A DNA stretch of 64,000 bases from Actinacidiphila alni. Lineage in GTDB: Bacteria > Actinomycetota > Actinomycetes > Streptomycetales > Streptomycetaceae. The DNA is taken from positions 434,001 through 498,000 of the forward strand of contig NZ_FONG01000001.1 in NCBI RefSeq assembly GCF_900112845.1, given 5' to 3'. A model generated the notes under the pieces. That model searched no databases. It was not told where the DNA came from and saw only the letters and a list, made by a program, of their open reading frames with translations. Position numbers and translations under genes: made by a program. Shown piece after piece: positions 25,002 to 33,483 of the stretch (positions are counted from its first letter, which is position 1; every line of letters starts with the position of its first letter).

Positions 25002-26668
25002 TCCGATTCGACGAGGTCAGCGTCGTCTACGCGGGCGCCGATCAGCCGGTGCTGCGGGACGTCGACCTGACGCTGGAAGAAGGCGAACTGTGCCTGGTCG
25101 TCGGCCGGACCGGCGCGGGCAAGTCCACGCTGCTGGGCACCGTCAACGGTCTGGTGCCGCACTTCACCGGCGGCACCCTGGCCGGCCGGGTCACCGTCGA
25201 CGGCCGCGACACCGCCCACTTCCCGCCGCGTGAACTCGCCGACGTCGTGGGTGTGGTGGGCCAGGACCCGCTCGCCGGATTCGTCACCGACACCGTCGAG
25301 GAGGAACTCGCCTACGTGATGGAGCAGTTGGCGGTCCCCGCCGATGTGATGCGCAAGCGCGTCGAGGAGACCCTCGACCTGATGGGCCTGGCCGACCTGC
25401 GGCACCGCGCGCTGAGCGAACTCTCCGGCGGCCAGCAGCAACGCGTCGCCATCGGCTCCGTCCTCACCGCCCACCCCAAGGTCCTGGTGCTGGACGAGCC
25501 CACCTCCGCGCTCGACCCGACCGCCGCGGAAGAAGTGCTCGCCGCCGTCGTCCGGCTGGTACACGACCTCGGCGTGACGGTCGTACTCGCGGAACACCGC
25601 CTGGAGCGCGTCGTGCAGTACGCCGACCGCGTCCTGCACCTCACCGGCGACGGCACCGTCACCTCGGCCGCGCCGCCCGTCGCCTTCCGTACCGCCTCCG
25701 TCGCGCCCCCGGTGGTCGACCTCGGCCGCCTCGCCCGCTGGGACCCGCTGCCGCTGTCCGTACGCGACGCCCGGCGCGCCGCCGCGCCCCTGCGGCAGCA
25801 GCTCACCGGACGTCCCGTACCGCCCGCCCGTACCGCGCACGCCACCGACGGCGCCCCCGCGCTGACCGCCCGCGGCATCGTCGTCCGCTACGGCGACGTG
25901 GTCGCGGTCCGCGACGTCGACCTCGACCTGCGGGCCGGTGAGGTCACCGCCCTCATGGGCCGCAACGGCTCCGGCAAGTCCTCGCTGCTGTGGGCGCTGC
26001 ACGGCGCGGGCCCGCGCCAGGCCGGCACCGTACGCCTCGCCGACGCCCCGTCAACTCCCGTGGAGAGCAAGGCAGTACGGAGGTTCGGCGCGCGGCGTAC
26101 GACGAAGGCGGAACAGCGCCGCCGCGTCGGACTCGTCCCGCAGACGCCCACCGACCTGCTCTATCTGGAGACCGTCGGCGCCGAACTCGCCCAGGCCGAC
26201 CGCGAGTCGGGCGCCGCCGCCCCGGACGGCGCGCGGGACATCCTGGACCGGCTCGCCCCCGGCATCCCCGACGACACCCATCCCCGCGACCTGTCCGAGG
26301 GCCAGAAACTCGCCCTCGTCCTGGCACTCCAGCTCACCACCGCACCCGATGTCGTCCTCCTCGACGAGCCGACCCGCGGCCTGGACTACCAGGCCAAACG
26401 GGCCCTCATCCGGATCGTGGACGCGCTGGCCGCCGAAGGCCGCAGCGTGGTGATCTCCACCCACGACGTGGAATTCGTCGCCGCGAGCGCCGACCGGGTG
26501 ATCGTCATGGCCGAGGGCGAGACCGTCGCCGACGGCAGCACGGCCGACGTCATCGTCGCCTCACCGGCCTTCGCGCCGCAGGCCGCCAAGATCCTGGCAC
26601 CACTGCCGTATCTGACGGTCGGTCAGGTCGAGGGCGCGCTCGCCGCGGCGGGAACGGGGACGCGGTGA
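24998..26668 (+). CDS. ECF transporter ATPase, two fused ATP-binding domains (EcfA-EcfA')
   Basis: This 556-residue protein has two complete ABC domains. Domain 1 has GRTGAGKST (near residue 40), LSGGQQQRV and DEPTSALD with H-loop AEHRLERV. Domain 2 has GRNGSGKSS (near residue 322), LSEGQKLALVL and DEPTRGLD with STHDVEF. The second signature is LSEGQ rather than LSGGQ, a common ECF variant. It powers vitamin uptake as a fused heterodimer. GTG at 24998 overlaps the stop of ecfT. Domain 1 carries the Q-loop as GVVGQDPLAGFVTD. Confidence 0.93.
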   Translation: MIRFDEVSVVYAGADQPVLRDVDLTLEEGELCLVVGRTGAGKSTLLGTVNGLVPHFTGGTLAGRVTVDGRDTAHFPPRELADVVGVVGQDPLAGFVTDTVEEELAYVMEQLAVPADVMRKRVEETLDLMGLADLRHRALSELSGGQQQRVAIGSVLTAHPKVLVLDEPTSALDPTAAEEVLAAVVRLVHDLGVTVVLAEHRLERVVQYADRVLHLTGDGTVTSAAPPVAFRTASVAPPVVDLGRLARWDPLPLSVRDARRAAAPLRQQLTGRPVPPARTAHATDGAPALTARGIVVRYGDVVAVRDVDLDLRAGEVTALMGRNGSGKSSLLWALHGAGPRQAGTVRLADAPSTPVESKAVRRFGARRTTKAEQRRRVGLVPQTPTDLLYLETVGAELAQADRESGAAAPDGARDILDRLAPGIPDDTHPRDLSEGQKLALVLALQLTTAPDVVLLDEPTRGLDYQAKRALIRIVDALAAEGRSVVISTHDVEFVAASADRVIVMAEGETVADGSTADVIVASPAFAPQAAKILAPLPYLTVGQVEGALAAAGTGTR

Positions 26669-27552
26669 CGGCGACGGGGACGCGCGGCGGGGACGGGGGT
26701 CGTGCGACGGCCACGAGGACGCGCGGCGCCACCGCCGTACGGATGCACGCGACGGCCGTCGTCACGATCGTGCTCGCCGCCTTCATCGGCATCGTCGCCT
26801 TCTTCTGGCCCTTCGTCGTCGCCCCCGGCCGCTTCGGCACCTCCTACGCGCCGCCGCTGATCTTCGGCGTCCTGCTCGTCCTCGTCCTGGCCGTCGTCCT
26901 CGCCCAGATCGCCGACGGCGGCATCGACGCCAAGGCCCTGGCCATGCTCGGTGTGTTGTCCGCCGTCAACGCCGCCCTGCGCCCGCTCGGCGCCGGAACC
27001 GCGGGAATCGAGACCGTCTTCTTCGTCCTCGTCCTCGCCGGACGCGTCTTCGGCCCCGGCTTCGGCTTCACCCTCGGCTGCACGTCGCTGTTCGCCTCCG
27101 CCCTGCTCACCGGCGGCGTCGGCCCCTGGATGCCGTACCAGATGTTCGGCTGCGCCTTCGTCGGCATGCTCGCCGGACTCCTCCCGCGCGCCCGCGGCAA
27201 GGCCGAGATCCTGCTGCTCGCCGCGTACGGCTCCGCCTCCGGCTATCTCTTCGGCTTCCTGCTCAACCTCTCTTTCTGGCCCTTCTCCCTCGACCCCGGA
27301 AGCTCCATCGCCTACCTGCCCGGCCTGCCCTTCACCGAGCAGTGGCACCGCTACCTCGCCTTCGACGTCGCCACCTCGCTGGGCTGGGACACCGGCCGCG
27401 CCGTCACCAACTTCATCGCCATCCTGCTCGCGGGACCCGCCGCCCTGGTGACCTTCCGCCGCGCCGCCCGCCGCGCCAACTTCACCGCGCGCCGATCCGC
27501 TTCGCGCCCAAGGGGACGGTCCAAGGGGACTGAGGAGGCCGCCCACGGCTGA
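26665..27552 (+). CDS. ECF transporter S component, probable corrinoid-specific (CbrT-like)
   Basis: This 295-residue protein has a disordered, Thr/Arg-rich N terminus (~35 residues) and about six membrane helices (VVTIVLAAFIGIVAFFWPFV, LIFGVLLVLVLAVVLAQI, TVFFVLVLAGRVFGPGFGF and others). The GPWMPYQMFGCAFVGMLAGL stretch is typical of vitamin S components. It lacks the N-terminal MHIPDG of the CbiM cobalt component, so metal transport is unlikely. Riboswitch control points to cobalamin or a precursor. GTG at 26665 overlaps the ATPase stop. It is the last gene of the five-gene operon; the tail is basic. Confidence 0.85.
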   Translation: MTATGTRGGDGGRATATRTRGATAVRMHATAVVTIVLAAFIGIVAFFWPFVVAPGRFGTSYAPPLIFGVLLVLVLAVVLAQIADGGIDAKALAMLGVLSAVNAALRPLGAGTAGIETVFFVLVLAGRVFGPGFGFTLGCTSLFASALLTGGVGPWMPYQMFGCAFVGMLAGLLPRARGKAEILLLAAYGSASGYLFGFLLNLSFWPFSLDPGSSIAYLPGLPFTEQWHRYLAFDVATSLGWDTGRAVTNFIAILLAGPAALVTFRRAARRANFTARRSASRPRGRSKGTEEAAHG

Positions 27553-27651
27553 CCCGGCGATCGGGCCGGCCCGGCCGGGAGCGGCGGCGAGGCGGCCGTT
27601 GTCGGTGGGGTGGCCTAGCCTGGCGGTTCCGACGGAAAGGAGAGTGCGGGC

Positions 27652-27975
27652 ATGGACGGGGACATCGGGGCGGGCGACACCGAATTCGTCTTCGCCGGGC
27701 GTGTGGTCGAGTGGCGCGGGCCGGCGCCGTACTACTTCGTGCCCGTGCCCGACGAGGAGTCCGCGGACATCGCGGCGGTGGCCGCGCTGGCGACGTACGG
27801 GTGGGGCGTGATCCCGGTGCGCGCGCGGATCGGCGGCACCGCGTTCGAGACGTCGCTCTTCCCGAAGGACGGCGGCTATCTGCTGCCGCTGAAGAACGCC
27901 GTGCGCAAACCGGAGGAGCTGGCGGCGGGCGACGACGTCAGGGTGGAGATGGAGGTGCTGCTCCGCCGGCCCTGA
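27652..27975 (+). CDS. DUF1905 domain protein
   Basis: This 107-residue protein consists of one DUF1905 domain: FVFAGRVVEWRGPAPYYFVP at the start, WGVIPVRARIGGTAFETSLF in the middle, and GGYLLPLKNAVRKPEELAAG at the end. It is a small beta-barrel family of unknown function, sometimes fused to YdeI-type proteins. AAAGGAGAG lies before the ATG. It begins 100 bp after the ECF operon and is probably transcribed separately. Confidence 0.88.
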   Translation: MDGDIGAGDTEFVFAGRVVEWRGPAPYYFVPVPDEESADIAAVAALATYGWGVIPVRARIGGTAFETSLFPKDGGYLLPLKNAVRKPEELAAGDDVRVEMEVLLRRP

Positions 27976-28012
27976 CGCCGGGCGCCCGCCCGCCCGTTCG
28001 CTCGGTCCGTGC

Positions 28013-30343
28013 TCAGTGGCAGCCCGCACGGAAGGTGTTGTTGCCGGACGAGGCCGCCGGGTCGCTGGAGACCGTCAGACCGATGTACGGGTGCTTCGGG
28101 TCGGTGGTGAAGGTGAACTGGTCGTTGAAGCTGTAGCTCTGCGCGCCCTTGGGGAAGTGGGCGGTCTGCGGCCTCAGGTCGACCGCACCCTGCGGCGAGC
28201 CGGTCGCGCTGCGCCACCATGTCAGGTGCAGGGTGCCTTCCGCCGTGCCGTCGTACATCACGTAGACCTTCGCCGTCGCGGTCCGGCGCTTGCCGTTGGT
28301 GCAGGTGAAGTCGGTGATGGCGAGGGACGCGACATGCGGGCCTTTCGCCTGGCCCGTCGTCTTCGTCGGGGCCGCGGTCGCGCTCGGACTCTGTGACGGA
28401 CTGGTCGGCGCGGTCGCGGGCGGCGGCGTGGGACTCGTGGTCGGCGCCTGCGAGACGGTCCGCGTGGGGGAGGCCGTCGGGGACGGCGAGGTCGCGGTGG
28501 GGCTCGGGCTCAGCGTCGGCGACGGGGTGGCCGCGGCGGACGTCGGTGCCGGGGCCGCCGTCAGCGACGTGACCGCCGTCGGGGTCGCGTCGGCCTTCGT
28601 GTCGTCCTTCCCGCCGGTCGCCACCGCCGCGACGGCGACCACGCCCGCGACGATCACGGCTGCCGCCGTGGTGACGGCGAGGATCTTCGCGCGCCGCCCG
28701 AACCGGGGAGCCGGCGGCTCCCCGCCCGCGCCGCCGCCGCTCGTGGGCGGTGCCGGCGGGGGCGCCGGGATCTCCGAGACCAGCGGCACGATGACGGGCT
28801 TCGCTTCCGTCGTGGCCGTGGCCGACGCGGCCACGAGCGCGGCGAGCTGCTGCCGCCCCCGCTCCTCCCAGCCCTCGCCGTACGCCGCGACCGCCGCCGC
28901 GTCCACCTCGGCCGTGAACTCGGCCGCGCTTCCCGCCGGGCCGCGCTCCAGCAACGGCCGTACGGCCGCGACCGCCGCCGCGTGCTCGGGGCCGCCGAGG
29001 CTCTCGACGAAGACCGCTGCCGCGGCGGTCAGCAGGGCGCCTTCGGCGCCGTCCGCCTGGCCGGCAGCTCGACCGGTGTCCCCGGCCGCACCTTCCCCGG
29101 CGGGGCTCTCCTGGGCCTGGGGCTGCTCCTGCGGCTCGGGCTCGGCAGCGTCGTCGGGCGCGGCTTCGGCGGCGACGGCACCCAGTTTGGCCTGGGACTG
29201 ATCCTGGGCCTCGGGCTTGGCGGTGCCCGGCGGCACGGCTTCAGTAGCGACGGCACCCTTTTGAGTCTCGGCCTGGGCCTGCGGCTGGGCCTCGGGCTTG
29301 ACGGCGCCCTCGGCGGCGGATTCGGCGGCGGCGGTGCCCTGTTGGGCCCCGACCTGGTCCGGGACCTGGGCCTCTGGCTCGGCGGCGTCGGCCTGTGCGG
29401 CTTCGGCGGCGGCCGCCTCTGTCGGCGCGTCGCTCTCCGGTGCCTGGGTCTGCTCGCCGACGGGGGTAGTCGGGACAGCAGCCTCTTGGGCGGCCCCGGA
29501 CGGCAGGGAGACCGTGCCCTCGGGGGTGATCAGGACGTCGGCGGAGGCGTAGGCGCCGGGGGTGGCGGCGAGGCCGAGCAGCGAACCCTTCAGGACGGCA
29601 AGGGCGGCCTCCGGGGGGAGGGCGCCCTGTCGGCCGACGAGAGTGGGGAGGGCGACAGCCTCGACCGGCTCGGGCTGCTGCGGGCCCGGGGCAGCCGCGG
29701 ACTTCTTCGCCCGCTCGGCGGCGGTGGGCCGCGCTGCCTTCACCGTCGCGGGTGCGGCCGGCGCCTGACTCTCCGTCACATCAGCGTCGGCGACAGGCGT
29801 TTCGGCCTGGGCGGCCTTGGCCGTATGCGGCCGGGCGGGTGCTTTCTTCGCATCCTTGACGGGCGCGGCGGCCTTCCGGGGGCGCGCGGCCGCCTTCTTG
29901 GCACCTGCCGCGCCCGCGGCGGCCGTCGGACCGTCCGCCGTCGCGTCGGGGGCCGAGACCGGGCGCGCCGTCGCCTTCTTGGCGCCCGTCGCGCCCGCAG
30001 CAGTCGCCGGGCCGTCGGGCGTCGCAGCGGCCTTCGCTGTCCGGGTGCGTGGCGTCGTCTTCTTGGCGCCCGTCGCGCTCGCGGCAGTCGTCGAGTCGTC
30101 GGCCGTAGCGTCGGGAGCCGCAGCCGCCTTCGCCGTACGGGGACGCGCCGCCGCCTTCTTCGTACCCGCGGCCGCGGTCCTCGCGGTCGTCGCGGTCCGC
30201 GGCCGGGCCGCGGCCTTCTTGGCGCCGCCCGACGCGGTTGCCTGACGTTCCGTCACCCCGCCCGTGTCCGCGGCGGGTTCGGCGGGCTGCCCAGGGGGAG
30301 CCGTGGCCTCGCCGGGTATAGCCGTGCCGTTGTCGTCGTTCAC
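28013..30343 (-). CDS. Large membrane protein with histone-H1-like Lys/Ala-rich N terminus and extracellular C-terminal domain
   Basis: This is a 776-residue protein of unknown function. Residues ~20-240 are made of repeated KKAAARPRTAKAAA-type units, similar to bacterial histone-H1-like DNA-binding tails. Residues ~240-500 are Ala/Glu/Gln-rich and acidic. A membrane helix lies near residues 550-575 (ILAVTTAAAVIVAGVVAVAA), preceded by RFGRRAK, so the N terminus should be cytoplasmic. A Pro/Ser/Thr linker then leads to a ~85-residue external domain (ITDFTCTNGKRRTATAKVYV ... ending FRAGCH) with two Cys. GTG at 30343 is the start. It may link nucleic acid or anionic polymer binding to the envelope; this is only inference from composition. 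Confidence 0.75.
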   Translation of the reverse strand: MNDDNGTAIPGEATAPPGQPAEPAADTGGVTERQATASGGAKKAAARPRTATTARTAAAGTKKAAARPRTAKAAAAPDATADDSTTAASATGAKKTTPRTRTAKAAATPDGPATAAGATGAKKATARPVSAPDATADGPTAAAGAAGAKKAAARPRKAAAPVKDAKKAPARPHTAKAAQAETPVADADVTESQAPAAPATVKAARPTAAERAKKSAAAPGPQQPEPVEAVALPTLVGRQGALPPEAALAVLKGSLLGLAATPGAYASADVLITPEGTVSLPSGAAQEAAVPTTPVGEQTQAPESDAPTEAAAAEAAQADAAEPEAQVPDQVGAQQGTAAAESAAEGAVKPEAQPQAQAETQKGAVATEAVPPGTAKPEAQDQSQAKLGAVAAEAAPDDAAEPEPQEQPQAQESPAGEGAAGDTGRAAGQADGAEGALLTAAAAVFVESLGGPEHAAAVAAVRPLLERGPAGSAAEFTAEVDAAAVAAYGEGWEERGRQQLAALVAASATATTEAKPVIVPLVSEIPAPPPAPPTSGGGAGGEPPAPRFGRRAKILAVTTAAAVIVAGVVAVAAVATGGKDDTKADATPTAVTSLTAAPAPTSAAATPSPTLSPSPTATSPSPTASPTRTVSQAPTTSPTPPPATAPTSPSQSPSATAAPTKTTGQAKGPHVASLAITDFTCTNGKRRTATAKVYVMYDGTAEGTLHLTWWRSATGSPQGAVDLRPQTAHFPKGAQSYSFNDQFTFTTDPKHPYIGLTVSSDPAASSGNNTFRAGCH

Positions 30344-30697
30344 CTGGTCCGCCCCTCGCGCTGCCCCTTGTGGAGGAACCGCCGTGCGGTTCCTCGGCGC
30401 CCTGTTCCGTGGTCGGAGGTCCCACCGGCGGCCGGGCCGATCAGCCGGGGGTCACGGTGCCGTCCGGCCTGCCCCTCGCACGCGAGGGTGAGCGCCGAAG
30501 GCGCGGGCAGGGCAGGGGACTTCCCCCGGAAAGCGGTACGGAGGCGCCGTGAGGATCACGAGAGTACTGGTGACCGGGCCCGTACGGGATATCGGGGCGT
30601 ACGCCTTTCGGAGGGTCACGCGGCCGCCCCGGAGGGTCACGGAAACGCCCCCGGGAAGGCCGTGTTCGGGCGCATCCGTGCCCCCGTACGGCGGTGC
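30344..30697. other. Gene-free leader region with a perfect hairpin
   Basis: The 354 bp between the Lys-rich membrane protein start and the methyltransferase stop hold no plausible gene. A 10-base perfect inverted repeat (GAGGAACCGC, loop CGT, GCGGTTCCTC; 30373-30395) sits 30 bp upstream of the GTG at 30343 and would form in its leader RNA or end transcription from the right. Near 30613-30650 CGGAGGGTCACG occurs twice. Confidence 0.6.
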
Positions 30698-31438
30698 TTA
30701 CGGTTTGTGGGTGACCCAGAGCAGTTCCGCGGGCCAGCGGTGGGCCCAGTCGGGCGGGTCGGTCTCGTTGTAGCCGTTGGGGGTTCCGGGCTCGGGCCGG
30801 GGCTCGATCAGGTCGTCGACGACGAGCCTCGCGCCGCGCAGGACCCTGACCCAGCCGCCGTAGGTGAGCTGGTAGCTGGTGGCGCTGTCGTCCTCCTCGA
30901 TGGTGCCGAGCCCGAAGTAGTCCTTCTGGAGCGTCGTGGTCACACGGCCGGCGGCCTCGTCGTAGCACGCCTCGAACCACGGGCTGGCGACGTTGAACAC
31001 CAGGCGCCCGCCCCGGCGCAGGACGCGTGCGGCCTGCGGGACGGCCAGGTGCGGGGGCGCCCAGCTCAGGCCGCCGAAGTCGCAGAAGACGAGGTCGAAG
31101 GTGTCGGCGGCGAAGGGGAGTTGTTCGGCGGCGCCCTGCACCAGCGGGTAGCGGGCCGCTCCCATCGCGCCGGCCGCCGCGGCGAGCTGGGCCTCGGACA
31201 GATCGAACCCGACCACGGCGGCGCCCTCGGCGGCGAGCGCCCTGGACCACTGGCCGGCGCCGCAGCCGAGTTCGAGGACGCGCTTGCCGGTGACGTCGCC
31301 CAGGGCCCGCAGATGCGCGTCGGGGACGGAGTACATGCCCCACAGGCGCGGCGTCGCGCCGATCCGCGGGTCGTGCCTGTCCTGGTAGGCGCTGCTGATC
31401 CGGTTCCAGAGTCGCCGGTTGGCGGGGATGCTGTCCAC
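30698..31438 (-). CDS. Class I SAM-dependent methyltransferase
   Basis: This 246-residue enzyme has the methyltransferase fold: motif I VLELGCGAGQWSRAL, motif II VVGFDLSEAQLAAA, and LPFAADTFDLVFCDFGGLSW followed by RVLRRGGRLVFNVASPW. It belongs to the UbiE/type 11 group of small-molecule methyltransferases. The acceptor is unknown. GTG at 31438 was chosen because the family start (NRRLWNRISSAYQ) follows it; a start at 31477 is possible. It is a single gene with no clear operon. Confidence 0.88.
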   Translation of the reverse strand: MDSIPANRRLWNRISSAYQDRHDPRIGATPRLWGMYSVPDAHLRALGDVTGKRVLELGCGAGQWSRALAAEGAAVVGFDLSEAQLAAAAGAMGAARYPLVQGAAEQLPFAADTFDLVFCDFGGLSWAPPHLAVPQAARVLRRGGRLVFNVASPWFEACYDEAAGRVTTTLQKDYFGLGTIEEDDSATSYQLTYGGWVRVLRGARLVVDDLIEPRPEPGTPNGYNETDPPDWAHRWPAELLWVTHKP

Positions 31439-31513
31439 GCGCCGACTCCAGCACCGCGCGCCGGGGCCGGTCAACACGATGAGGTCCGGGCCCGGGGCCC
31501 GACCCCCGCGGCG

Positions 31514-31924
31514 TCAGCTCTTCGGCTCGGAGAAGCGGATGCTGTTGCCGAACGGGTCGCGCAGCCCGCAGTCGGTGCCGTACGGCCGCTCGGTGGGCTC
31601 CTCGGTGAACTCGACGCCGAGGCCGAGCAGCGTCTCGTACGTCTTGCGGCAGTCGTTCGTGCTGAAGAAGAGCGAGCCGCCGGTGGCCCCCTTGGTGACG
31701 AGCTCGCGGACCTGGGCGGCGGTCTCCTCGGACATCGACGGCGGGCCGGGCTTCTCCAGCAGGATCTGCCGCTCGGGGTGGCCGGGGACGCAGACGGTGA
31801 GCCAGCGCATGAAGCCCAGGTCGATGTCGGCGCCGACTTCGAGGCCGAGCTTGCCGACGTAGAAGTCGAGGGCCTCGTCCTGGTCGAGGACGTAGATCTG
31901 TGAGTGCGTGATGGAGGTCAACAT
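31514..31924 (-). CDS. VOC-family (glyoxalase/bleomycin-resistance-like) protein
   Basis: This 136-residue protein is a single VOC domain: THSQIYVLDQDEALDFYVGK at the start and RPYGTDCGLRDPFGNSIRFS at the end, with the candidate metal ligands His, Glu and others in the usual places. It could be a glyoxalase, dioxygenase-like enzyme or drug-binding protein. It lies 100 bp downstream of a small AraC regulator on the same strand, a pairing common in Streptomyces, so they are probably co-regulated. ATG at 31924 is preferred; ATG at 31933 is in frame. Confidence 0.88.
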   Translation of the reverse strand: MLTSITHSQIYVLDQDEALDFYVGKLGLEVGADIDLGFMRWLTVCVPGHPERQILLEKPGPPSMSEETAAQVRELVTKGATGGSLFFSTNDCRKTYETLLGLGVEFTEEPTERPYGTDCGLRDPFGNSIRFSEPKS

Positions 31925-32025
31925 GGGAATCACGCTAGTGCGCGGGCGGCGCGGAAACTTATCCGAAACTGCTCACTCGTGCCGCCGGGGCCGCGCCCGC
32001 CGTCGCCGGCCACGCGGGGCGCCCG

Positions 32026-32421
32026 TCAGGTGTGCGGCCGGGTCCACGCCATCGTGAAGCACGTCGGCACGGTGGCCACCGTCGCCGCCTCCTTGCGGTA
32101 CGTGCGCGGCGATCGGCCGACGATGTCGCGGAACGTCCGGCTGAAGGTGCCGGTACTGCCGAAGCCGACCAGGAAGCAGATGTCCGTGACGCTGCGGTCG
32201 GTCTCGCGCAGCAGGAACATCGCCCGCTCGACGCGCCGCCGCTGGAGGTAGCGGTGCGGGGTCTCGCCGAAGGCGGCCCGGAAGGTGCGGGTGAAGTGGG
32301 CGGGGGACACATGCGCGATCCGGGCCAGCGCGAGGATGTCCAGCGGCTCCGCGTAACCGCGGTCCATCGCGTCCCGGGCCCGGAGCAGCCGGCGGTTGGA
32401 CTCCTCGGCGGCGCGGCTCAC
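32026..32421 (-). CDS. Small AraC-family regulator (DNA-binding domain only)
   Basis: This 131-residue protein consists of the two helix-turn-helix motifs of AraC: LDILALARIAHVSPAHFTRT and DICFLVGFGSTGTFSRTFRD, with GETPHRYLQRRR between them. It lacks a ligand domain, as do MarA/SoxS-type activators. GTG at 32421 starts the protein; a longer frame upstream is non-coding in composition. It probably controls the VOC gene directly downstream. Confidence 0.88.
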   Translation of the reverse strand: MSRAAEESNRRLLRARDAMDRGYAEPLDILALARIAHVSPAHFTRTFRAAFGETPHRYLQRRRVERAMFLLRETDRSVTDICFLVGFGSTGTFSRTFRDIVGRSPRTYRKEAATVATVPTCFTMAWTRPHT

Positions 32422-32439
32422 CGCGCCATCACACCACCG

Positions 32440-32545
32440 ATCGCCGCCAGCTGCGAAACGGCCCGACGCACGTACCGTTGGACGGACCGCCGTACGACCC
32501 GACGCACGGACCGCCGTACGGGCTGACGCACGGACCCGCCGTACG
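32440..32545. repeat. Short degenerate repeats between AraC and GOLPH3-like genes
   Basis: A unit close to GACGCACGGACCGCCGTACG occurs three to four times in tandem. The 181-bp gap holds no gene. CCGTACG-containing micro-repeats also occur in several other gaps of this window. Confidence 0.6.
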
Positions 32546-32602
32546 CGATGACAAAAGGCCCTCCGGCGGACCGACGGAAGCCGCCCCCGCCGGCCGGGCC
32601 CG

Positions 32603-33418
32603 TCACCAGCCGCCGTGCCCGCCGCCCCCACCGCTGTCGCCGCCGTGCTGTCCGCCGTCCATGCCGCCGTGATGGCCGCCGCCATGGTGCTGTCCTCCGC
32701 CGTCCGACCACGAGTCGCCGTAGCCGCCGTGGCCCGACGCACCAGTGCCGAAGTCCTCGTACAGCTCGCGGAGTTCGCCGGACAGGCGGGCGCTGAGCAG
32801 GTCGGCGCCCATGACGATCGCGTCGGCCAGTTCCTCGTCCACGGCGGTGGCGGCCGCCTCCGGGGCGAGCGCGGCCAGCCTGCGGCGGGCGGCCCGGCCG
32901 CGCAGCCCGGGATAGGCGGCGTGCGCGAGACCCGCGGCCTGTACGAGAGCGGCGAGTACGCGGTCGGCGTCGGTGGCCGGCGGGTCGCCGGGTCCTGGCC
33001 CGAGAACGGCGTCGAGCCGGGCGAGCGCCGTACGGCGCCGAGCGGTGTCGACCGAGAGGAGATCGTGCCTCGTACGGCCGGTGCGGTCGCGCCACCGCCG
33101 GACCCGTACGGCCTTCTGGTCCGCCAGCCGGGACAGGTACTCCGTGGCGAGCGAGCGCGGGGTCTGCCGCAGCCAGTCCGGCAGGCGGGGCGGGGGAGAG
33201 GCCGTGGCCAGCGCGTGCAATACGTTGCCGAGGCGGCGGTCCGGCACCCGTTCCGTGTCGCGCACTTCGATGAGCCGGGCGCCGACGCTGATCCGTCCGG
33301 CCAGCTCCAGATCCGCCAACTCGGCCGCGCGCAGCGCGAACCGGAGCCGGCCGATGTCACCGAGACGCCGCTTGCCCGGGTCGATGGCGAGCAGCAGCAG
33401 ATCGTCCCCCGTGGTCAT
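32603..33418 (-). CDS. GOLPH3/VPS74 (GPP34)-family protein with His/Gly-rich tail
   Basis: This 271-residue protein begins MTTGDDLLLLAIDPGKRRLG and contains the GPP34 core (RFALRAAELADLELAGRISV, LADQKAVRVRRWRDRTGR). In eukaryotes the family binds PI4P at the Golgi; actinomycetes carry many copies of unknown role, often near membranes. The last ~45 residues are His/Gly/Asp-rich (GGGQHHGGGHHGGMDGG) and could bind metal; this tail is not part of the conserved family. It is a single gene. Confidence 0.88.
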   Translation of the reverse strand: MTTGDDLLLLAIDPGKRRLGDIGRLRFALRAAELADLELAGRISVGARLIEVRDTERVPDRRLGNVLHALATASPPPRLPDWLRQTPRSLATEYLSRLADQKAVRVRRWRDRTGRTRHDLLSVDTARRRTALARLDAVLGPGPGDPPATDADRVLAALVQAAGLAHAAYPGLRGRAARRRLAALAPEAAATAVDEELADAIVMGADLLSARLSGELRELYEDFGTGASGHGGYGDSWSDGGGQHHGGGHHGGMDGGQHGGDSGGGGGHGGW

Positions 33419-33483
33419 GTTCCGAGGGTAGGCACGGCCGGGCGGCGGAGGGCAGCCCTCCGCGGACGTACTCCGGACCGGCC

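Noticed and set aside
26665-27552. Cobalt transport by the ECF system
   Set aside because: The S component lacks the N-terminal MHIPDG metal-binding start of CbiM, and no CbiN-like protein is present.
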